Of a stretch of 64,000 bases of DNA, positions 17,912-26,809 are shown piece after piece. Location: NCBI GenBank assembly GCA_004793585.1, contig SRZB01000004.1, positions 1 to 64,000 of the forward strand, given 5' to 3'. How positions within the stretch are numbered: the stretch's first letter is position 1; each line of letters starts with the position of its first letter. A model generated the notes under the pieces. That model saw nothing but the letters and a program-made list of their open reading frames with translations. It ran no database searches and was not told where the DNA came from. A program made the position numbers and the translations under genes. This stretch comes from Hominisplanchenecus murintestinalis (GTDB taxonomy: Bacteria; Bacillota; Clostridia; Lachnospirales; Lachnospiraceae).

Positions 17912-19024
17912 TTATATTTCGTTTCCTTTGAAGAAAATCTTCACGATATTTAAATCTTTGTCAAGAAGCACCAGGTTTGCTTTCTTGCCCGGTGTAATGC
18001 TTCCGTAGTTATCGTAGATGCCGATTGCTTTTGCGGAATTTACGGCAGCAGCTTTTATGGCAGTTCCCAGAGGGATTCCCATATTTTTGACTGCGGAACG
18101 GACGCATCCCATCAGATTGGTAGCAGAGCCGGCGATAGTTCCGTCAGCCAGGGTAGCGAGCTGTCCCACTACTTTTACTGCCTGTCCGCCCAGGGAATAG
18201 TCTCCGTCTGTCAGGCCGGTAGCCATCATGCTGTCGCTGATGAGGACGACGCGGTCGCTGCCGAACATTTTGAAAGTAGTGCGTACCACAGCCGGATGGA
18301 TATGGATACCGTCTGCAATCAGCTCTACCCGCACATGCTCATTATCACAGGCAGCGCCGATAACGCCTGGCGCCCGGTGTGAGAAAGAGGGCATGGCATT
18401 GTACAGATGTGTGGTATGCCTTGCGCCTTTTTGATATGCTTCGTTGGCAATGTCAAAATCTGCCGTGGTATGCGCGAGAGAAATTGTCACTTCGTCTTTG
18501 AGAGCCTCAATGAACTTCATGGAGCCTTCCTCTTCGGGGGCAATATCCACCAGCTTAAACAGGCCGCCTGCTTTTTCCTGGAGGCGGCGGAACATGTCTG
18601 CATCCGGTTTATGGATGTATTTTCCGTTCTGTGCGCCTTTCTTTGCCGGGGAGATAAACGGGCCTTCCATGTTGATGCCTACCAGTTCCGCACCGGAGGC
18701 ATTATCATAGCTGGCAGCAGCTTCGGCAATCTTGGAAAGGGTATCTTCATCATAGGTCATGGTGGCGGGGCAGATGGCAGTCACGCCGTTTTTCAGTTCG
18801 TATTCTGCAATTGCGCGGATAGCTTCATGGGTGCCGTCGCAGAAGTCATGTCCTACACAGCCATGAAAATGGATGTCGGTAAGACCCGGAATCGCATAAA
18901 GATTAGAAGCGTCAATTACTGTATCGTCTGTGGAAGAATCTGCAAACAGCCCGTTTTCAATATAAACATCTTTTGTGACAAAAGTTCCGTTTTCTTCAAA
19001 AACGCTTGCATTTTTAATAATCAT
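17912..19024 (-). CDS. nagA: N-acetylglucosamine-6-phosphate deacetylase
   Basis: The product is 370 residues. It hydrolyses GlcNAc-6-P to GlcN-6-P and acetate in amino-sugar breakdown and wall recycling. Visible amidohydrolase motifs are the metal-binding HFHGCVGHDF, EGPFISP with its metal-ligand Glu, the AHTTA and THLYNAMP histidine motifs, and the catalytic Asp in VLISDSMMATG. It lies downstream of nagB on the same strand, separated by about 200 bases that are rich in hairpins. The start ATG at 19024 follows a GAAAGG site. Confidence 0.95.
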   Translation of the reverse strand: MIIKNASVFEENGTFVTKDVYIENGLFADSSTDDTVIDASNLYAIPGLTDIHFHGCVGHDFCDGTHEAIRAIAEYELKNGVTAICPATMTYDEDTLSKIAEAAASYDNASGAELVGINMEGPFISPAKKGAQNGKYIHKPDADMFRRLQEKAGGLFKLVDIAPEEEGSMKFIEALKDEVTISLAHTTADFDIANEAYQKGARHTTHLYNAMPSFSHRAPGVIGAACDNEHVRVELIADGIHIHPAVVRTTFKMFGSDRVVLISDSMMATGLTDGDYSLGGQAVKVVGQLATLADGTIAGSATNLMGCVRSAVKNMGIPLGTAIKAAAVNSAKAIGIYDNYGSITPGKKANLVLLDKDLNIVKIFFKGNEI

Positions 19025-19055
19025 GGATGATCAGCCTTTCTGTTTGATATTTATA

Positions 19056-19235
19056 GTTCAGCCCGGCCAGTCTGCATCTGGCCAGGCTGAACTCTGGTTA
19101 CATATTTAATTTATACTCATGGCTGATGAAATCTGCCATGAGTATCGCGCCAGCCGCAGCCGCAAAGCGGCATAATTCCTTATGTGGCTGTGCGCATCGT
19201 GTTATGCTGAGTGGCAGATTTATCTGACACTCAGC
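19056..19235. repeat. Cluster of imperfect palindromes between nagB and nagA
   Basis: Four hairpins follow each other. 19056-19070 pairs with 19078-19092 (one mismatch). 19113-19123 pairs with 19135-19145 (11 perfect pairs). 19151-19158 pairs with 19183-19190 and encloses two small stems (19159-19163/19067-19071 of the same arm, that is 19167-19171, and ATAA/TTAT). 19206-19218 pairs with 19223-19235 (one mismatch) and covers the nagB stop codon. None has a T-run on the minus strand, so they look like mRNA-processing or stability elements rather than terminators. Confidence 0.6.
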
Positions 19236-19959
19236 TTAACTTTGCTGCGGCAGCCTCGTCTGCCACGATGGTAACATCCGGATGAAGCTGGAGAATGGAA
19301 GCCGGAACCTCAGGGGTAATCGGGCCTTCTACCACTTTCTTGAGGATGTCTGCTTTGTCTGCGCCGCTTACGACTACAACGATTTTACGGGCAAGCATGA
19401 TGTTTCCGATACCCATAGTATACGCCTGTTTCGGCACATCGTCTTCGGAATCGAAGAAACGCTTATTTGCGTCGATGGTGCTTGCGGTCAAATCTACACA
19501 GTGAGTCACAGGCGGGAAGCAGTCGGCAGGTTCGTTGAAACCGATGTGGCCGTTGTGTCCCAGACCCAGAAGCTGCAGGTCGATGCCGCCTACGTCAGCG
19601 ATAATCTGGTTGTATGCGTCACAGGCTTTGTCTGCGTCCGGCTCTGTTCCATCTGGCACGAATGTACGCTCTTTCGGAAGATTTACGTGGTCGAAGAAGT
19701 TGTGGTTCATAAAATAGCGGTAGCTCTGGTCATTGTCGCCAGGCAGACCTTTGTACTCGTCCAGGTTTACGCTGGTTGCTTTGGAGAAATCCAAATCACC
19801 GTTGTTATAGCGTGCGATCAGCTCTTTATAAGTGCCGATGGGTGAGGAGCCTGTAGCAAGTCCCAGAACGCAGTCCGGTTTCATGGTAACCTGTGCAGCG
19901 ATAATGTTTGCTGCCTTTCTGCTCATGTCGTCATAGTCTTTGGTTTTACAAATCTGCAT
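19231..19959 (-). CDS. nagB: Glucosamine-6-phosphate deaminase
   Basis: The product is 242 residues. It converts GlcN-6-P to fructose-6-P and ammonia, feeding amino sugars into glycolysis. The family signatures are clear: LGLATGSSPIGTY near the N-terminus, VNLDEYKGL, and LLGLGHNGHIGFNEP, which carries the active-site His and Glu. AAGGAG lies about 10 bases before the ATG at 19959. It sits 17 bases after the CBM9-like gene and upstream of nagA on the minus strand, so the three probably form one unit. Confidence 0.96.
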   Translation of the reverse strand: MQICKTKDYDDMSRKAANIIAAQVTMKPDCVLGLATGSSPIGTYKELIARYNNGDLDFSKATSVNLDEYKGLPGDNDQSYRYFMNHNFFDHVNLPKERTFVPDGTEPDADKACDAYNQIIADVGGIDLQLLGLGHNGHIGFNEPADCFPPVTHCVDLTASTIDANKRFFDSEDDVPKQAYTMGIGNIMLARKIVVVVSGADKADILKKVVEGPITPEVPASILQLHPDVTIVADEAAAAKLS

Positions 19960-19976
19960 AGTCGTTGTTCTCCTTT

Positions 19977-20582
19977 TTATTCTATCACTGCTTTTGCAAA
20001 AAACTGCGGTAAGTGGAAGTTCGGCGTCTCGTTTTCAATTACCGTATAGCTTCCAAAATGAGTAAGCCCTTCACTTTCTTTAATCTTGTAGAAATTACAG
20101 GTGATGGTGTCACCGGCGCTCAAATCGCTTTTGCCGTAGACAAAGTCAATCAGCTCCAGCGGTACGGTTAACTCAAGCGTCCAGTAATCCTCATATACCG
20201 TTCCTTTGCAGGCGCAGGCTTCGTGGAGGTTTGCAGGGAATGTGCTTCTGTTCTTCCGCCCGTTGCCGTATTTGGCGTGAAGCGCCCCATTTGAGTTGGC
20301 TTCAAAGTTCAGGTACATTTCCGGAAATTCTTCCGGATAGAACTGGAAGAATGCCTCCATGGTGCTGTCTAAATGTACCGGGTCATTTGGCTGAGTGTAG
20401 ACGCGCGCCGGATTTTTCTCCCGGCAGGTCATTTTCACATAGAATCCGGTTCCCGGGATAAAGGCAAGGGCGCCGGAAGTTTCCGGGCGGTAATCGCCGC
20501 CCCAGTTGTATTTGTCCACCTTGAACTGTGGGCAGGAAGTAATCTCAGATTTGTTTGAAATAGTTTTGATATGATATTTCAT
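19977..20582 (-). CDS. CBM9-like carbohydrate-binding domain protein without signal peptide
   Basis: The product is 201 residues. I choose the ATG at 20582 (MKYHIKTI), preceded by GGAGGG; an in-frame start at 20645 lacks a site and would overlap the promoter. The whole protein resembles family 9-like sugar-binding beta-sandwiches: the motif VDKYNWGGDYRPET near residue 24, FYVKMTCREK, then DSTMEAFFQFYPE and YLNFEANSNGALHA. There is no signal peptide or membrane segment, so it should be cytoplasmic, which is odd for a carbohydrate-binding module. It heads the nagBA unit and may bind an amino sugar or its oligomer; that is inference from position. Confidence 0.78.
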   Translation of the reverse strand: MKYHIKTISNKSEITSCPQFKVDKYNWGGDYRPETSGALAFIPGTGFYVKMTCREKNPARVYTQPNDPVHLDSTMEAFFQFYPEEFPEMYLNFEANSNGALHAKYGNGRKNRSTFPANLHEACACKGTVYEDYWTLELTVPLELIDFVYGKSDLSAGDTITCNFYKIKESEGLTHFGSYTVIENETPNFHLPQFFAKAVIE

Positions 20583-20613
20583 AATTCCCTCCAAACTCCA
20601 TTTTGATACAACA

Positions 20614-20642
20614 AGTGTAACGCATTTATAGAAAAAATGCAA
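20614..20642 (-). promoter_or_regulatory. Promoter of the CBM9-nagB-nagA unit
   Basis: Read on the minus strand, TTGCAT (20642-20637) and TACACT (20619-20614) are spaced by exactly 17 bases. It sits between the pyrG stop and the CBM9 gene start, so the amino-sugar unit does not depend on pyrG transcription. Confidence 0.7.
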
Positions 20643-20648
20643 CAAAAT

Positions 20649-22259
20649 TTAGTTACCCCTCATATTCTTTAGGGCAGAATCTACAAAGCCGCGGAACAGC
20701 GGATGAGGGCGGTTTGGACGTGACTTCAGTTCAGGATGAGCCTGTGTGCCGATAAAGAAAGGGTGGTTTTTCAGTTCGACCATCTCCACGATACGCCCGT
20801 CCGGAGAGAGGCCGGAGAGTCTCATACCGTGTCGGGTGAGCGCTTCCCGGTAGTCATTGTTGACTTCATAGCGGTGCCTGTGGCGCTCAAAAATGGTTTG
20901 TTTTCCATAAAGCGCGTAAGCTTTTGAATCTTCGTCCAACACACAGGGATATGCGCCCAGGCGCAGAGTGCCGCCAAGATCTTTGATACCGTCCTGTCCG
21001 GGCAGCAGGGCGATAACAGGATAAGGAGTATGAGGATTTAGTTCGATGCTGTGGGCATCCTTCAGCCCAAGGATATTCCGGGCGTATTCTACGATGGCAA
21101 GCTGCATTCCGAGGCACAGTCCGAGGAAAGGGATTTTGTGTGTGCGTGCAAAGTGGATAGCCGTGATTTTCCCTTCAATACCCCTGTCGCCAAAACCGCC
21201 GGGCACCAGGATGCCGTTTACGCCGCCCAGAACCTCCCCGGCATTTTCTGCCGTAAGCAGTTCTGAATCTACCCATTTTATGTGTACCGTGGCATGTCCT
21301 GCGATACCGCCGTGTTTCAGGGCTTCTGCGACACTGATGTAGGCGTCGTGAAGGGTGATGTATTTACCAACCAGTGCGATCGTTACTTCAGAGGTGGGGT
21401 GCCGCAGCGCGTCCACCGTGGCTATCCAGTCCTCAAGGTCGGGCTTCGGGCAGTCCAGGTGCAGGCATTCACAGGCTGCCTGGGCGAGCTGTTCCTGTTC
21501 CATGGCAAGCGGGGCTTCATAGAGGTATTCCACGTCCAGGTTTTGCAGGACATGGGCGCTGGGCACATTGCAGAACAGTGCAATTTTGTCCTTAATGCCG
21601 TCCTCCAGGGGACGCTCGGAACGGCAGACCAGGATATCAGGACGGATGCCCATTCCCTGCAGTTCCTTTACGCTGGCCTGGGTAGGCTTCGTTTTCATCT
21701 CTCCGGAGGCTTTTAAGTAGGGAATCAGCGTTACATGGATTAAAATGGCGTTTTCGTACCCCACATCGTGCCGAAACTGCCGGATAGCTTCCAGGAAAGG
21801 CTGGCTTTCAATATCGCCTACCGTACCGCCGACTTCAATGATGGCGATGTGCGTTTCCGTGGAGCCAGGATTCCGATAGAAACGGCTCTTAATTTCATTG
21901 GTAATATGTGGGATGACCTGTACCGTACCGCCGCCGAAATCTCCTCTCCGCTCCTTCTGGAGCACAGACCAGTAAATCTTTCCGGCAGTCACATTGGAAT
22001 CCTTATCCAGACTTTCGTCGATGAACCGCTCATAATGCCCCAGATCCAAATCCGTTTCCGCCCCATCGTCAGTGACGAACACTTCCCCGTGCTGGATAGG
22101 GTTCATGGTTCCGGGGTCGATATTAATATAGGGGTCAAATTTCTGCATGGTGACCTTGAAGCCCCGGGCTTTCAAAAGGCGGCCGAGGGATGCGGCTGTG
22201 ATACCTTTTCCAAGCCCTGAGACAACTCCTCCCGTGACAAAAACGTATTTTACTGACAT
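20649..22259 (-). CDS. pyrG: CTP synthase
   Basis: The product is 536 residues, the normal length. It makes CTP from UTP, ATP and glutamine. The synthetase domain begins [16 protein letters not shown] (P-loop) and contains [12 protein letters not shown] and the metal-site Asp in [16 protein letters not shown] (split motif). The glutaminase domain has the nucleophile Cys in LGLCLGMQ and the catalytic pair in AHPE near the C-terminus. The frame is open far upstream, but the ATG at 22259 has an AAGGAGG site and the classic N-terminus, so the extension is not coding. Confidence 0.97.
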   Translation of the reverse strand: MSVKYVFVTGGVVSGLGKGITAASLGRLLKARGFKVTMQKFDPYINIDPGTMNPIQHGEVFVTDDGAETDLDLGHYERFIDESLDKDSNVTAGKIYWSVLQKERRGDFGGGTVQVIPHITNEIKSRFYRNPGSTETHIAIIEVGGTVGDIESQPFLEAIRQFRHDVGYENAILIHVTLIPYLKASGEMKTKPTQASVKELQGMGIRPDILVCRSERPLEDGIKDKIALFCNVPSAHVLQNLDVEYLYEAPLAMEQEQLAQAACECLHLDCPKPDLEDWIATVDALRHPTSEVTIALVGKYITLHDAYISVAEALKHGGIAGHATVHIKWVDSELLTAENAGEVLGGVNGILVPGGFGDRGIEGKITAIHFARTHKIPFLGLCLGMQLAIVEYARNILGLKDAHSIELNPHTPYPVIALLPGQDGIKDLGGTLRLGAYPCVLDEDSKAYALYGKQTIFERHRHRYEVNNDYREALTRHGMRLSGLSPDGRIVEMVELKNHPFFIGTQAHPELKSRPNRPHPLFRGFVDSALKNMRGN

Positions 22260-22300
22260 AGTTCTCCTCCTTCTTCTCCATTGGTGTTTTCTGAAAACGC

Positions 22301-22394
22301 AGATGGAAGCCCCTGATTCCACATCTTTGTGGTATCCGGTGCTTCCATCTCTGTATTTGGCACTTCCATATATTCTTGTAACGGAAGCATTATA
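22301..22394 (-). promoter_or_regulatory. pyrG promoter -10 and structured leader
   Basis: On the minus strand TATAAT lies at 22394-22389 (weak -35 around 22417). The leader then contains a 10-base-pair stem (22301-22310 with 22341-22350) that encloses CCACA/TGTGG (22319-22323 with 22328-22332). A further GGAAG/CTTCC pairing near 22363-22387 could compete with it. I do not see the GGGC transcription start of the Bacillus CTP-sensing attenuator, so the mechanism is unclear. Confidence 0.45.
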
Positions 22395-22456
22395 CACCCG
22401 TTTGCCATAAAAGAACAGAGGGAATTTCAGAATTATTCCGGTCTGTAAAATACAGA

Positions 22457-22485
22457 TTGACATACAATATAAACTACGATATATT
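22457..22485 (+). promoter_or_regulatory. Near-consensus promoter of the alanine symporter gene
   Basis: Perfect TTGACA at 22457-22462 and TATATT at 22480-22485 have a 17-base spacer. It diverges from the pyrG promoter. Confidence 0.8.
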
Positions 22486-22498
22486 AATGTAGGAAAGC

Positions 22499-22539
22499 AA
22501 AGGCGCTTGGCGGGATTGGATGTCTGCCAAGTCCTTTTT
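22499..22539 (+). promoter_or_regulatory. Terminator-like hairpin at the 5' end of the alanine symporter transcript
   Basis: The stem 22499-22511 with 22526-22537 (11 pairs, one 2x1 bulge) ends in five T residues and starts within about 10 bases of the predicted transcript start. A second hairpin (22544-22553 with 22569-22578) follows before the ribosome site. This is a candidate attenuator. No glycine riboswitch core is visible. Confidence 0.5.
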
Positions 22540-22613
22540 GTATCTGTACGGAAGGGATTCGGCAGGGTTTCCGTGCAGAAAATTATCGTATACGGAGGAA
22601 AGGGGAAAGAACA

Positions 22614-24092
22614 ATGGGATTGATAGAATCGATAAACAGTGCGGTGAACGGATGGGTGTGGGGGCCGCCTATGCTGGTCTTGATGGGATTTGTGGGGATT
22701 CTGATGACCGCTCGGACGGGCGTTTTTCAGATTCGGCATATTGGCCACTGGATGAAAAAAACAATTGGAGATATCTTTAAAAGTAAAGAAGTGACTGCTC
22801 ATACGACAGACAAATCTATTTCACAGTTCCAGTCACTGTGTACTGCCCTGGCGGCTACGGTCGGAACCGGAAATATTGTGGGCGTGGCGGGGGCTATTGC
22901 CACAGGCGGTCCGGGAGCCGTGTTCTGGATGTGGATTATTGCATTTTTCGGGATGATGACAAATTATTCAGAAAATGTGCTGGGCATTTTTTACCGTAAG
23001 AAAAATGCAGCCGACGAATGGTCAGGCGGCGCAATGTATTATCTGCGATATGGTTTGGGGGAGAAAAAGAATTGTAAGGCAATCGGGATCTTCCTGGCAG
23101 GGGCATTCTCCGTTTTCTGTTTTCTTGCTTCTTTCGGAATTGGTAATATGACGCAGGTCAATTCCATTTCCAGCAATATGAATTCTGCATTCGGAATTCC
23201 GACCTGGGTGACAGGGCTTTTTATCATGGCGGCCGTGGGTATTGTGGTATTGGGCGGTCTGAAACGTATTGCGGCGGTTACGGAGAAGATTGTTCCGCTT
23301 ATGGTAGTTTTGTACATAGTGGGCGCTGTCGTCATTTTGGTGACACACATCGGGACAGTTCCTGCGATTTTCACATCTATTTTTAAGAGCGCATTTGGCA
23401 TGAAGGCTGTGGGCGGCGGTATTGTCGGTTTCGGCATCAGGCAGGCGGTGATCCTGGGGATGAAGCGCGGTGTGTTTTCGAATGAAGCAGGACTTGGTTC
23501 TTCGGTTATGGTTCATTCAAGTTCAAATGTAGCAGAGCCGGTCCGGCAGGGGATGTGGGGAATCTTTGAAGTGTTTGCAGATACGATTGTGGTATGTACG
23601 CTGACGGCAGTATCCATTCTGGCTTCCGGCGACATTGATTTGGCGACGGGGCAGCTGGTATCCGGAGTAGAATCATCGAACCTGGCGTCTGCAGCGTTTG
23701 GAGCGATGTTTGGAAAACCGGGGGAGATGTTTATTGCCATTGCGATTCTCCTGTTTGCTTTTTCCACTGTCTTAGGATGGAGCCATTACGGAAGTAAGGC
23801 GTGTGAATATCTTCTGGGTTTGAAGGCTACAATGATATATAAGATAATCTTTACGCTCGCGACTTTTGGCGGCGCAGTGATGGGACAGAACTTGGCGTGG
23901 GATATCGCAGATACTCTGAACGGATTGATGGCGATCCCGAACCTGATTGGCGTACTGGCGCTTTCCGGTACGGTGGCTGCTATTACGAAGAATTACGTGG
24001 ACCGTACTTTCCGTGGAAAGACGGTAAAGCCGATGCTGTCTGCGTATGAAGACATACAGGCAATGCAGGAAAAGAAAATAGCTTCCCAATAG
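22614..24092 (+). CDS. Sodium/alanine (glycine) symporter, AGCS family
   Basis: The product is 492 residues with about 10-11 membrane segments. It imports alanine or glycine with Na+. AGCS family marks include [22 protein letters not shown] (split here as [11 protein letters not shown] and TGGPGAVFW), [15 protein letters not shown] in the middle, and [13 protein letters not shown] toward the C-terminus. GGAGG lies about 15 bases and AAGGGG about 10 bases before the ATG. It has its own strong promoter and hairpin leader, and the DagK gene follows by 58 bases. Confidence 0.92.
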   Translation: MGLIESINSAVNGWVWGPPMLVLMGFVGILMTARTGVFQIRHIGHWMKKTIGDIFKSKEVTAHTTDKSISQFQSLCTALAATVGTGNIVGVAGAIATGGPGAVFWMWIIAFFGMMTNYSENVLGIFYRKKNAADEWSGGAMYYLRYGLGEKKNCKAIGIFLAGAFSVFCFLASFGIGNMTQVNSISSNMNSAFGIPTWVTGLFIMAAVGIVVLGGLKRIAAVTEKIVPLMVVLYIVGAVVILVTHIGTVPAIFTSIFKSAFGMKAVGGGIVGFGIRQAVILGMKRGVFSNEAGLGSSVMVHSSSNVAEPVRQGMWGIFEVFADTIVVCTLTAVSILASGDIDLATGQLVSGVESSNLASAAFGAMFGKPGEMFIAIAILLFAFSTVLGWSHYGSKACEYLLGLKATMIYKIIFTLATFGGAVMGQNLAWDIADTLNGLMAIPNLIGVLALSGTVAAITKNYVDRTFRGKTVKPMLSAYEDIQAMQEKKIASQ

Positions 24093-24150
24093 AGGAAGGA
24101 AAATTATATAATAGAAGTAAGAGATTTGGATTTTCCGGAGGTTTCAGGAA

Positions 24151-25083
24151 ATGGATGGGAAAAAGCGCAGAATCCTCTTTATTGTAAACCCCAAATCAGG
24201 AAAGGGGCTAATCAAAAACCATCTGCTGGAAATCATCGACGTGTTCGTGAAGGACAGGATGGATGTAGAAGTATATGTGACACAGAGAAAAATGGATGCG
24301 TGCCGGGTTACGCGCAGGCGCGCACAGAATTATGACATAATCGTGTGCAGCGGCGGCGACGGTACTCTGGATGAGGTTGTCACAGGCATGATGGAGCTGC
24401 CTCGGCAGCAGCGGGCGCCTGTGGGGTATATTCCGGCAGGCAGTACAAATGATTTTGCAGGGAGCCTGGGACTTCCGGCGAATATGAAAAATGCAGCAAT
24501 ATGTATTACGCTGAAGCAGCCGTTTCGGTGCGATGTCGGAGGATTTAATGAGAATTATTTTGTATATATAGCTGCCTTTGGGGCGTTTACGGACGTGTCT
24601 TACCAGACAAAGCAGGAAGTGAAAAATGTGCTGGGACATCTGGCATATGTTCTGGAGGGCGCCAAGCGGCTGTTTAATCTGAAATCTTACCGTGTAAAAA
24701 TACACATTGGAGAAGAATTGATTGAAGATGATTTTATTTTTGGAATGGTGACGAACTCCCAGTCCGTAGGGGGATTTAAGAATATTACCGGAAAAAATGT
24801 CCTGTTAGATGATGGTGTATTTGAGGTCACTCTGATACGCAGGCCGAAGAATGCACTGGAAATTCAGGAAATTCTCGGAGCTATCCTGCGCCAGGAGATG
24901 GATAACAAGCTGATTTATGCCAGAAAGGCAAGGCAGGTGTACTTTGAATCAGAAGAGGAGATTCCCTGGACGCTGGACGGGGAATTTGGAGGTATCCACC
25001 GAACAGTGGAGGTGAAGAACTATATGCAGGCGGTTGCTATTATGGCGAACCGCGAAATGCAGGAGGAAATAACAGAGGAATAG
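24151..25083 (+). CDS. Diacylglycerol kinase-type lipid kinase (DagK/YegS family)
   Basis: The product is 310 residues. It contains the DAGK catalytic fold: LFIVNPKSGKG at the N-terminus, the nucleotide-binding CSGGDGTLDEV, and YIPAGSTNDFAGSL. The C-terminal half includes FGMVTNSQSVGG and DDGVFEV, typical of this family. It probably phosphorylates diacylglycerol for phospholipid or lipoteichoic acid turnover at the inner membrane face; the exact lipid is not shown by sequence. CGGAGG precedes the ATG. It may be read from the symporter promoter. Confidence 0.85.
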   Translation: MDGKKRRILFIVNPKSGKGLIKNHLLEIIDVFVKDRMDVEVYVTQRKMDACRVTRRRAQNYDIIVCSGGDGTLDEVVTGMMELPRQQRAPVGYIPAGSTNDFAGSLGLPANMKNAAICITLKQPFRCDVGGFNENYFVYIAAFGAFTDVSYQTKQEVKNVLGHLAYVLEGAKRLFNLKSYRVKIHIGEELIEDDFIFGMVTNSQSVGGFKNITGKNVLLDDGVFEVTLIRRPKNALEIQEILGAILRQEMDNKLIYARKARQVYFESEEEIPWTLDGEFGGIHRTVEVKNYMQAVAIMANREMQEEITEE

Positions 25084-25109
25084 GGACGGCTATTCCTCTG
25101 TTATTTTTT
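25068..25109 (+). terminator. Terminator overlapping the end of the lipid kinase gene
   Basis: A perfect 15-base-pair stem (25068-25082 with 25091-25105) and six T residues follow. The left arm includes the last codons of the gene. Confidence 0.9.
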
Positions 25110-25340
25110 GATGATTATGATTAACGGGCAGCCTGGCACTGAGAACAAAATCCCCCGGCATGAAAGACGCCCTGGTTTTGCAGGGAAAATTATACAGAAT
25201 CACGAAGCTGTTCGAAGGGCAGGGAAGAAAGAGTAGTGAAAAGCTGGCATTTTGACCAAGAAAATGCAATAGAATTTTGCCGGAACTAATAAATTCGATA
25301 GAAAATCCAAGAAATTTGTATGTTTTTATAGCGGGACAGC

Positions 25341-25412
25341 TGTTATAATGTGCTTAAGCGGAAGAGGGCAAATGTCTTTTTTCGCAGGAAACTGTATGGG
25401 CAGGTGCCCATA
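25341..25412 (+). promoter_or_regulatory. mglB promoter and leader hairpin
   Basis: An extended -10 (TGT then TATAAT at 25344-25349) drives the operon; the -35 region is poor. A 7-base-pair hairpin (25395-25401 with 25406-25412) lies just before the ribosome site. The rest of the 330-base gap from 25110 shows no gene and no catabolite-repressor site that I could match to consensus. A weak -35 and extended -10 suggest dependence on an activator, perhaps the YesN regulator downstream. Confidence 0.55.
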
Positions 25413-25442
25413 GAAAATAATTAAACAGGAGGATACTAAAAA

Positions 25443-26675
25443 ATGAAAAAGAAAGTAATCAGCGCATTGCTGGCAACTGCTATGGTAGCAGCTATGGTAG
25501 CAGGATGCGGCAGCGACGACAAGACAGCAGCTACTCCGGCAGCAACTGAAGGCGGAGAAACAGAAGCAGCAAACGACGAAACAGAGGCGCCGGCTGGAAC
25601 AGAGGCACAGGATGTAACAGAGGCTCTTGATAATGCAGGTGTTGATTTATCAACAGCAGACGTAGCAGTGTTCTACTATACATACAGTGATGCTTACATC
25701 TCATCTGTACGTACAGCACTGGACAGCAAGCTTGATGAGCTTGGCGTTAAGTACACAGACTATGACTCAAACAACACACAGGCTACACAGAACGAGCAGA
25801 TCCAGACAGCTATCGCTTCCGGTGCAAACGTACTGGTAGTTAACGTTGTAACATCCGGTACTGTTGATGTTTCTTCTCAGATCGTTCAGATGGCAAAAGA
25901 CGCTGATATCCCGGTTATCTTCTTCAACCGTGCAGTTGAGGATGCAGACAACGAAGGAACTGTTCTTGGAAGCTATGACAAATGTGCATTCGTAGGAACA
26001 GACGCTCCGGAAGCTGGCCATATGCAGGGTAAGATGATCGGTGAGTACCTTGTAGAGAACTTTGACGCTATCGACCTGAACGGCGACGGAAAGATTTCTT
26101 ACGCTATGTTCATGGGCGAGCAGGGTAACGTAGAGGCAATCGCTCGTACACAGTACGGTGTTGAGGATGCGAACGCAGTCCTGACAGAAGCAGGTAAGCC
26201 GGAACTTGAGTACTTTGACGCAAACAACGCAGACAAATTCCAGGTTGACCCGAACGGTGCATGGAGCACACAGGCAGCTCAGGAGTACATGACCACAAAC
26301 CTTTCCCAGTTCAACGAGGAAAGCGGAAACATGATCGAGCTTGTTATCTGTAACAACGACGGTATGGCTGAGGGCGCTATCGCAGCTCTTGCTGTAAAAG
26401 GTTACAATACAGGCGAAGAGGGAGCAAAAGTTATTCCGGTATTCGGTGTAGATGCTACAGATTCTGCAAAAGCTCTGATTGCTGACGGCAAGATGACAGG
26501 TACTATCATGCAGGATGCTCAGGGTATGGCTGACTGTATCTCTGACCTGGTTGCAAACGCAGGTTCAGGACAGGATGTTGTAGCGAACGTTGATACAGAG
26601 AGATTCGTAATCGCTGAAAACGTAGCAAACAAGATTTATGTTCCTTACGGAATTTACACTGGCGCTGCTGAGTAA
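25443..26675 (+). CDS. mglB: Galactose/glucose-type ABC transporter substrate-binding lipoprotein
   Basis: The product is 410 residues. The lipobox VAGCG is followed by a low-complexity Ala/Thr/Glu spacer (about 24-62), then a periplasmic-binding fold. The loop DLNGDGKISYAMFMGEQG matches the calcium-binding loop of galactose/glucose-binding protein, which separates it from ribose and xylose binders. VICNNDGMAEGAIAAL, VFGVDATDSAK and DAQGMA are further family marks. Codons are noticeably biased to C-ending forms (AAC, GAC, ATC), unlike its neighbours, as expected for a very highly expressed gene. AGGAGG lies 11 bases before the ATG. It is the first gene of mglBAC. Confidence 0.9.
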   Translation: MKKKVISALLATAMVAAMVAGCGSDDKTAATPAATEGGETEAANDETEAPAGTEAQDVTEALDNAGVDLSTADVAVFYYTYSDAYISSVRTALDSKLDELGVKYTDYDSNNTQATQNEQIQTAIASGANVLVVNVVTSGTVDVSSQIVQMAKDADIPVIFFNRAVEDADNEGTVLGSYDKCAFVGTDAPEAGHMQGKMIGEYLVENFDAIDLNGDGKISYAMFMGEQGNVEAIARTQYGVEDANAVLTEAGKPELEYFDANNADKFQVDPNGAWSTQAAQEYMTTNLSQFNEESGNMIELVICNNDGMAEGAIAALAVKGYNTGEEGAKVIPVFGVDATDSAKALIADGKMTGTIMQDAQGMADCISDLVANAGSGQDVVANVDTERFVIAENVANKIYVPYGIYTGAAE

Positions 26676-26747
26676 TAGCCCGGTTAAAGTAAAAGGTGCG
26701 TTTTATGCATCTGTGTAATATCATGAACATGATGTAAGACAGACAAG

Positions 26748-26782
26748 AAGGCGGCCGTCCACAGGTTGGCGGCCGTCTCCTT
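26748..26782 (+). repeat. GC-rich hairpin between mglB and mglA
   Basis: AAGG-CGGCCG (from 26748) can pair with CGGCCG-CCTT (ending near 26782), the core being two direct copies of the self-complementary hexamer within ggcggccgtc. There is no T-run after it. Such hairpins often protect the upstream binding-protein mRNA and lower expression of the ATPase; that is inference. Confidence 0.45.
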
Positions 26783-26809
26783 GAGTATAAAAAGACAGGA
26801 GGTCAGGAT

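Noticed and set aside
22260..22802. The minus-strand frame of pyrG stays open 181 codons beyond the ATG at 22259.
   Set aside because: The extension has no family resemblance, overlaps the alanine symporter start and both promoters, and the ATG at 22259 has a strong ribosome site and the canonical CTP synthase N-terminus.
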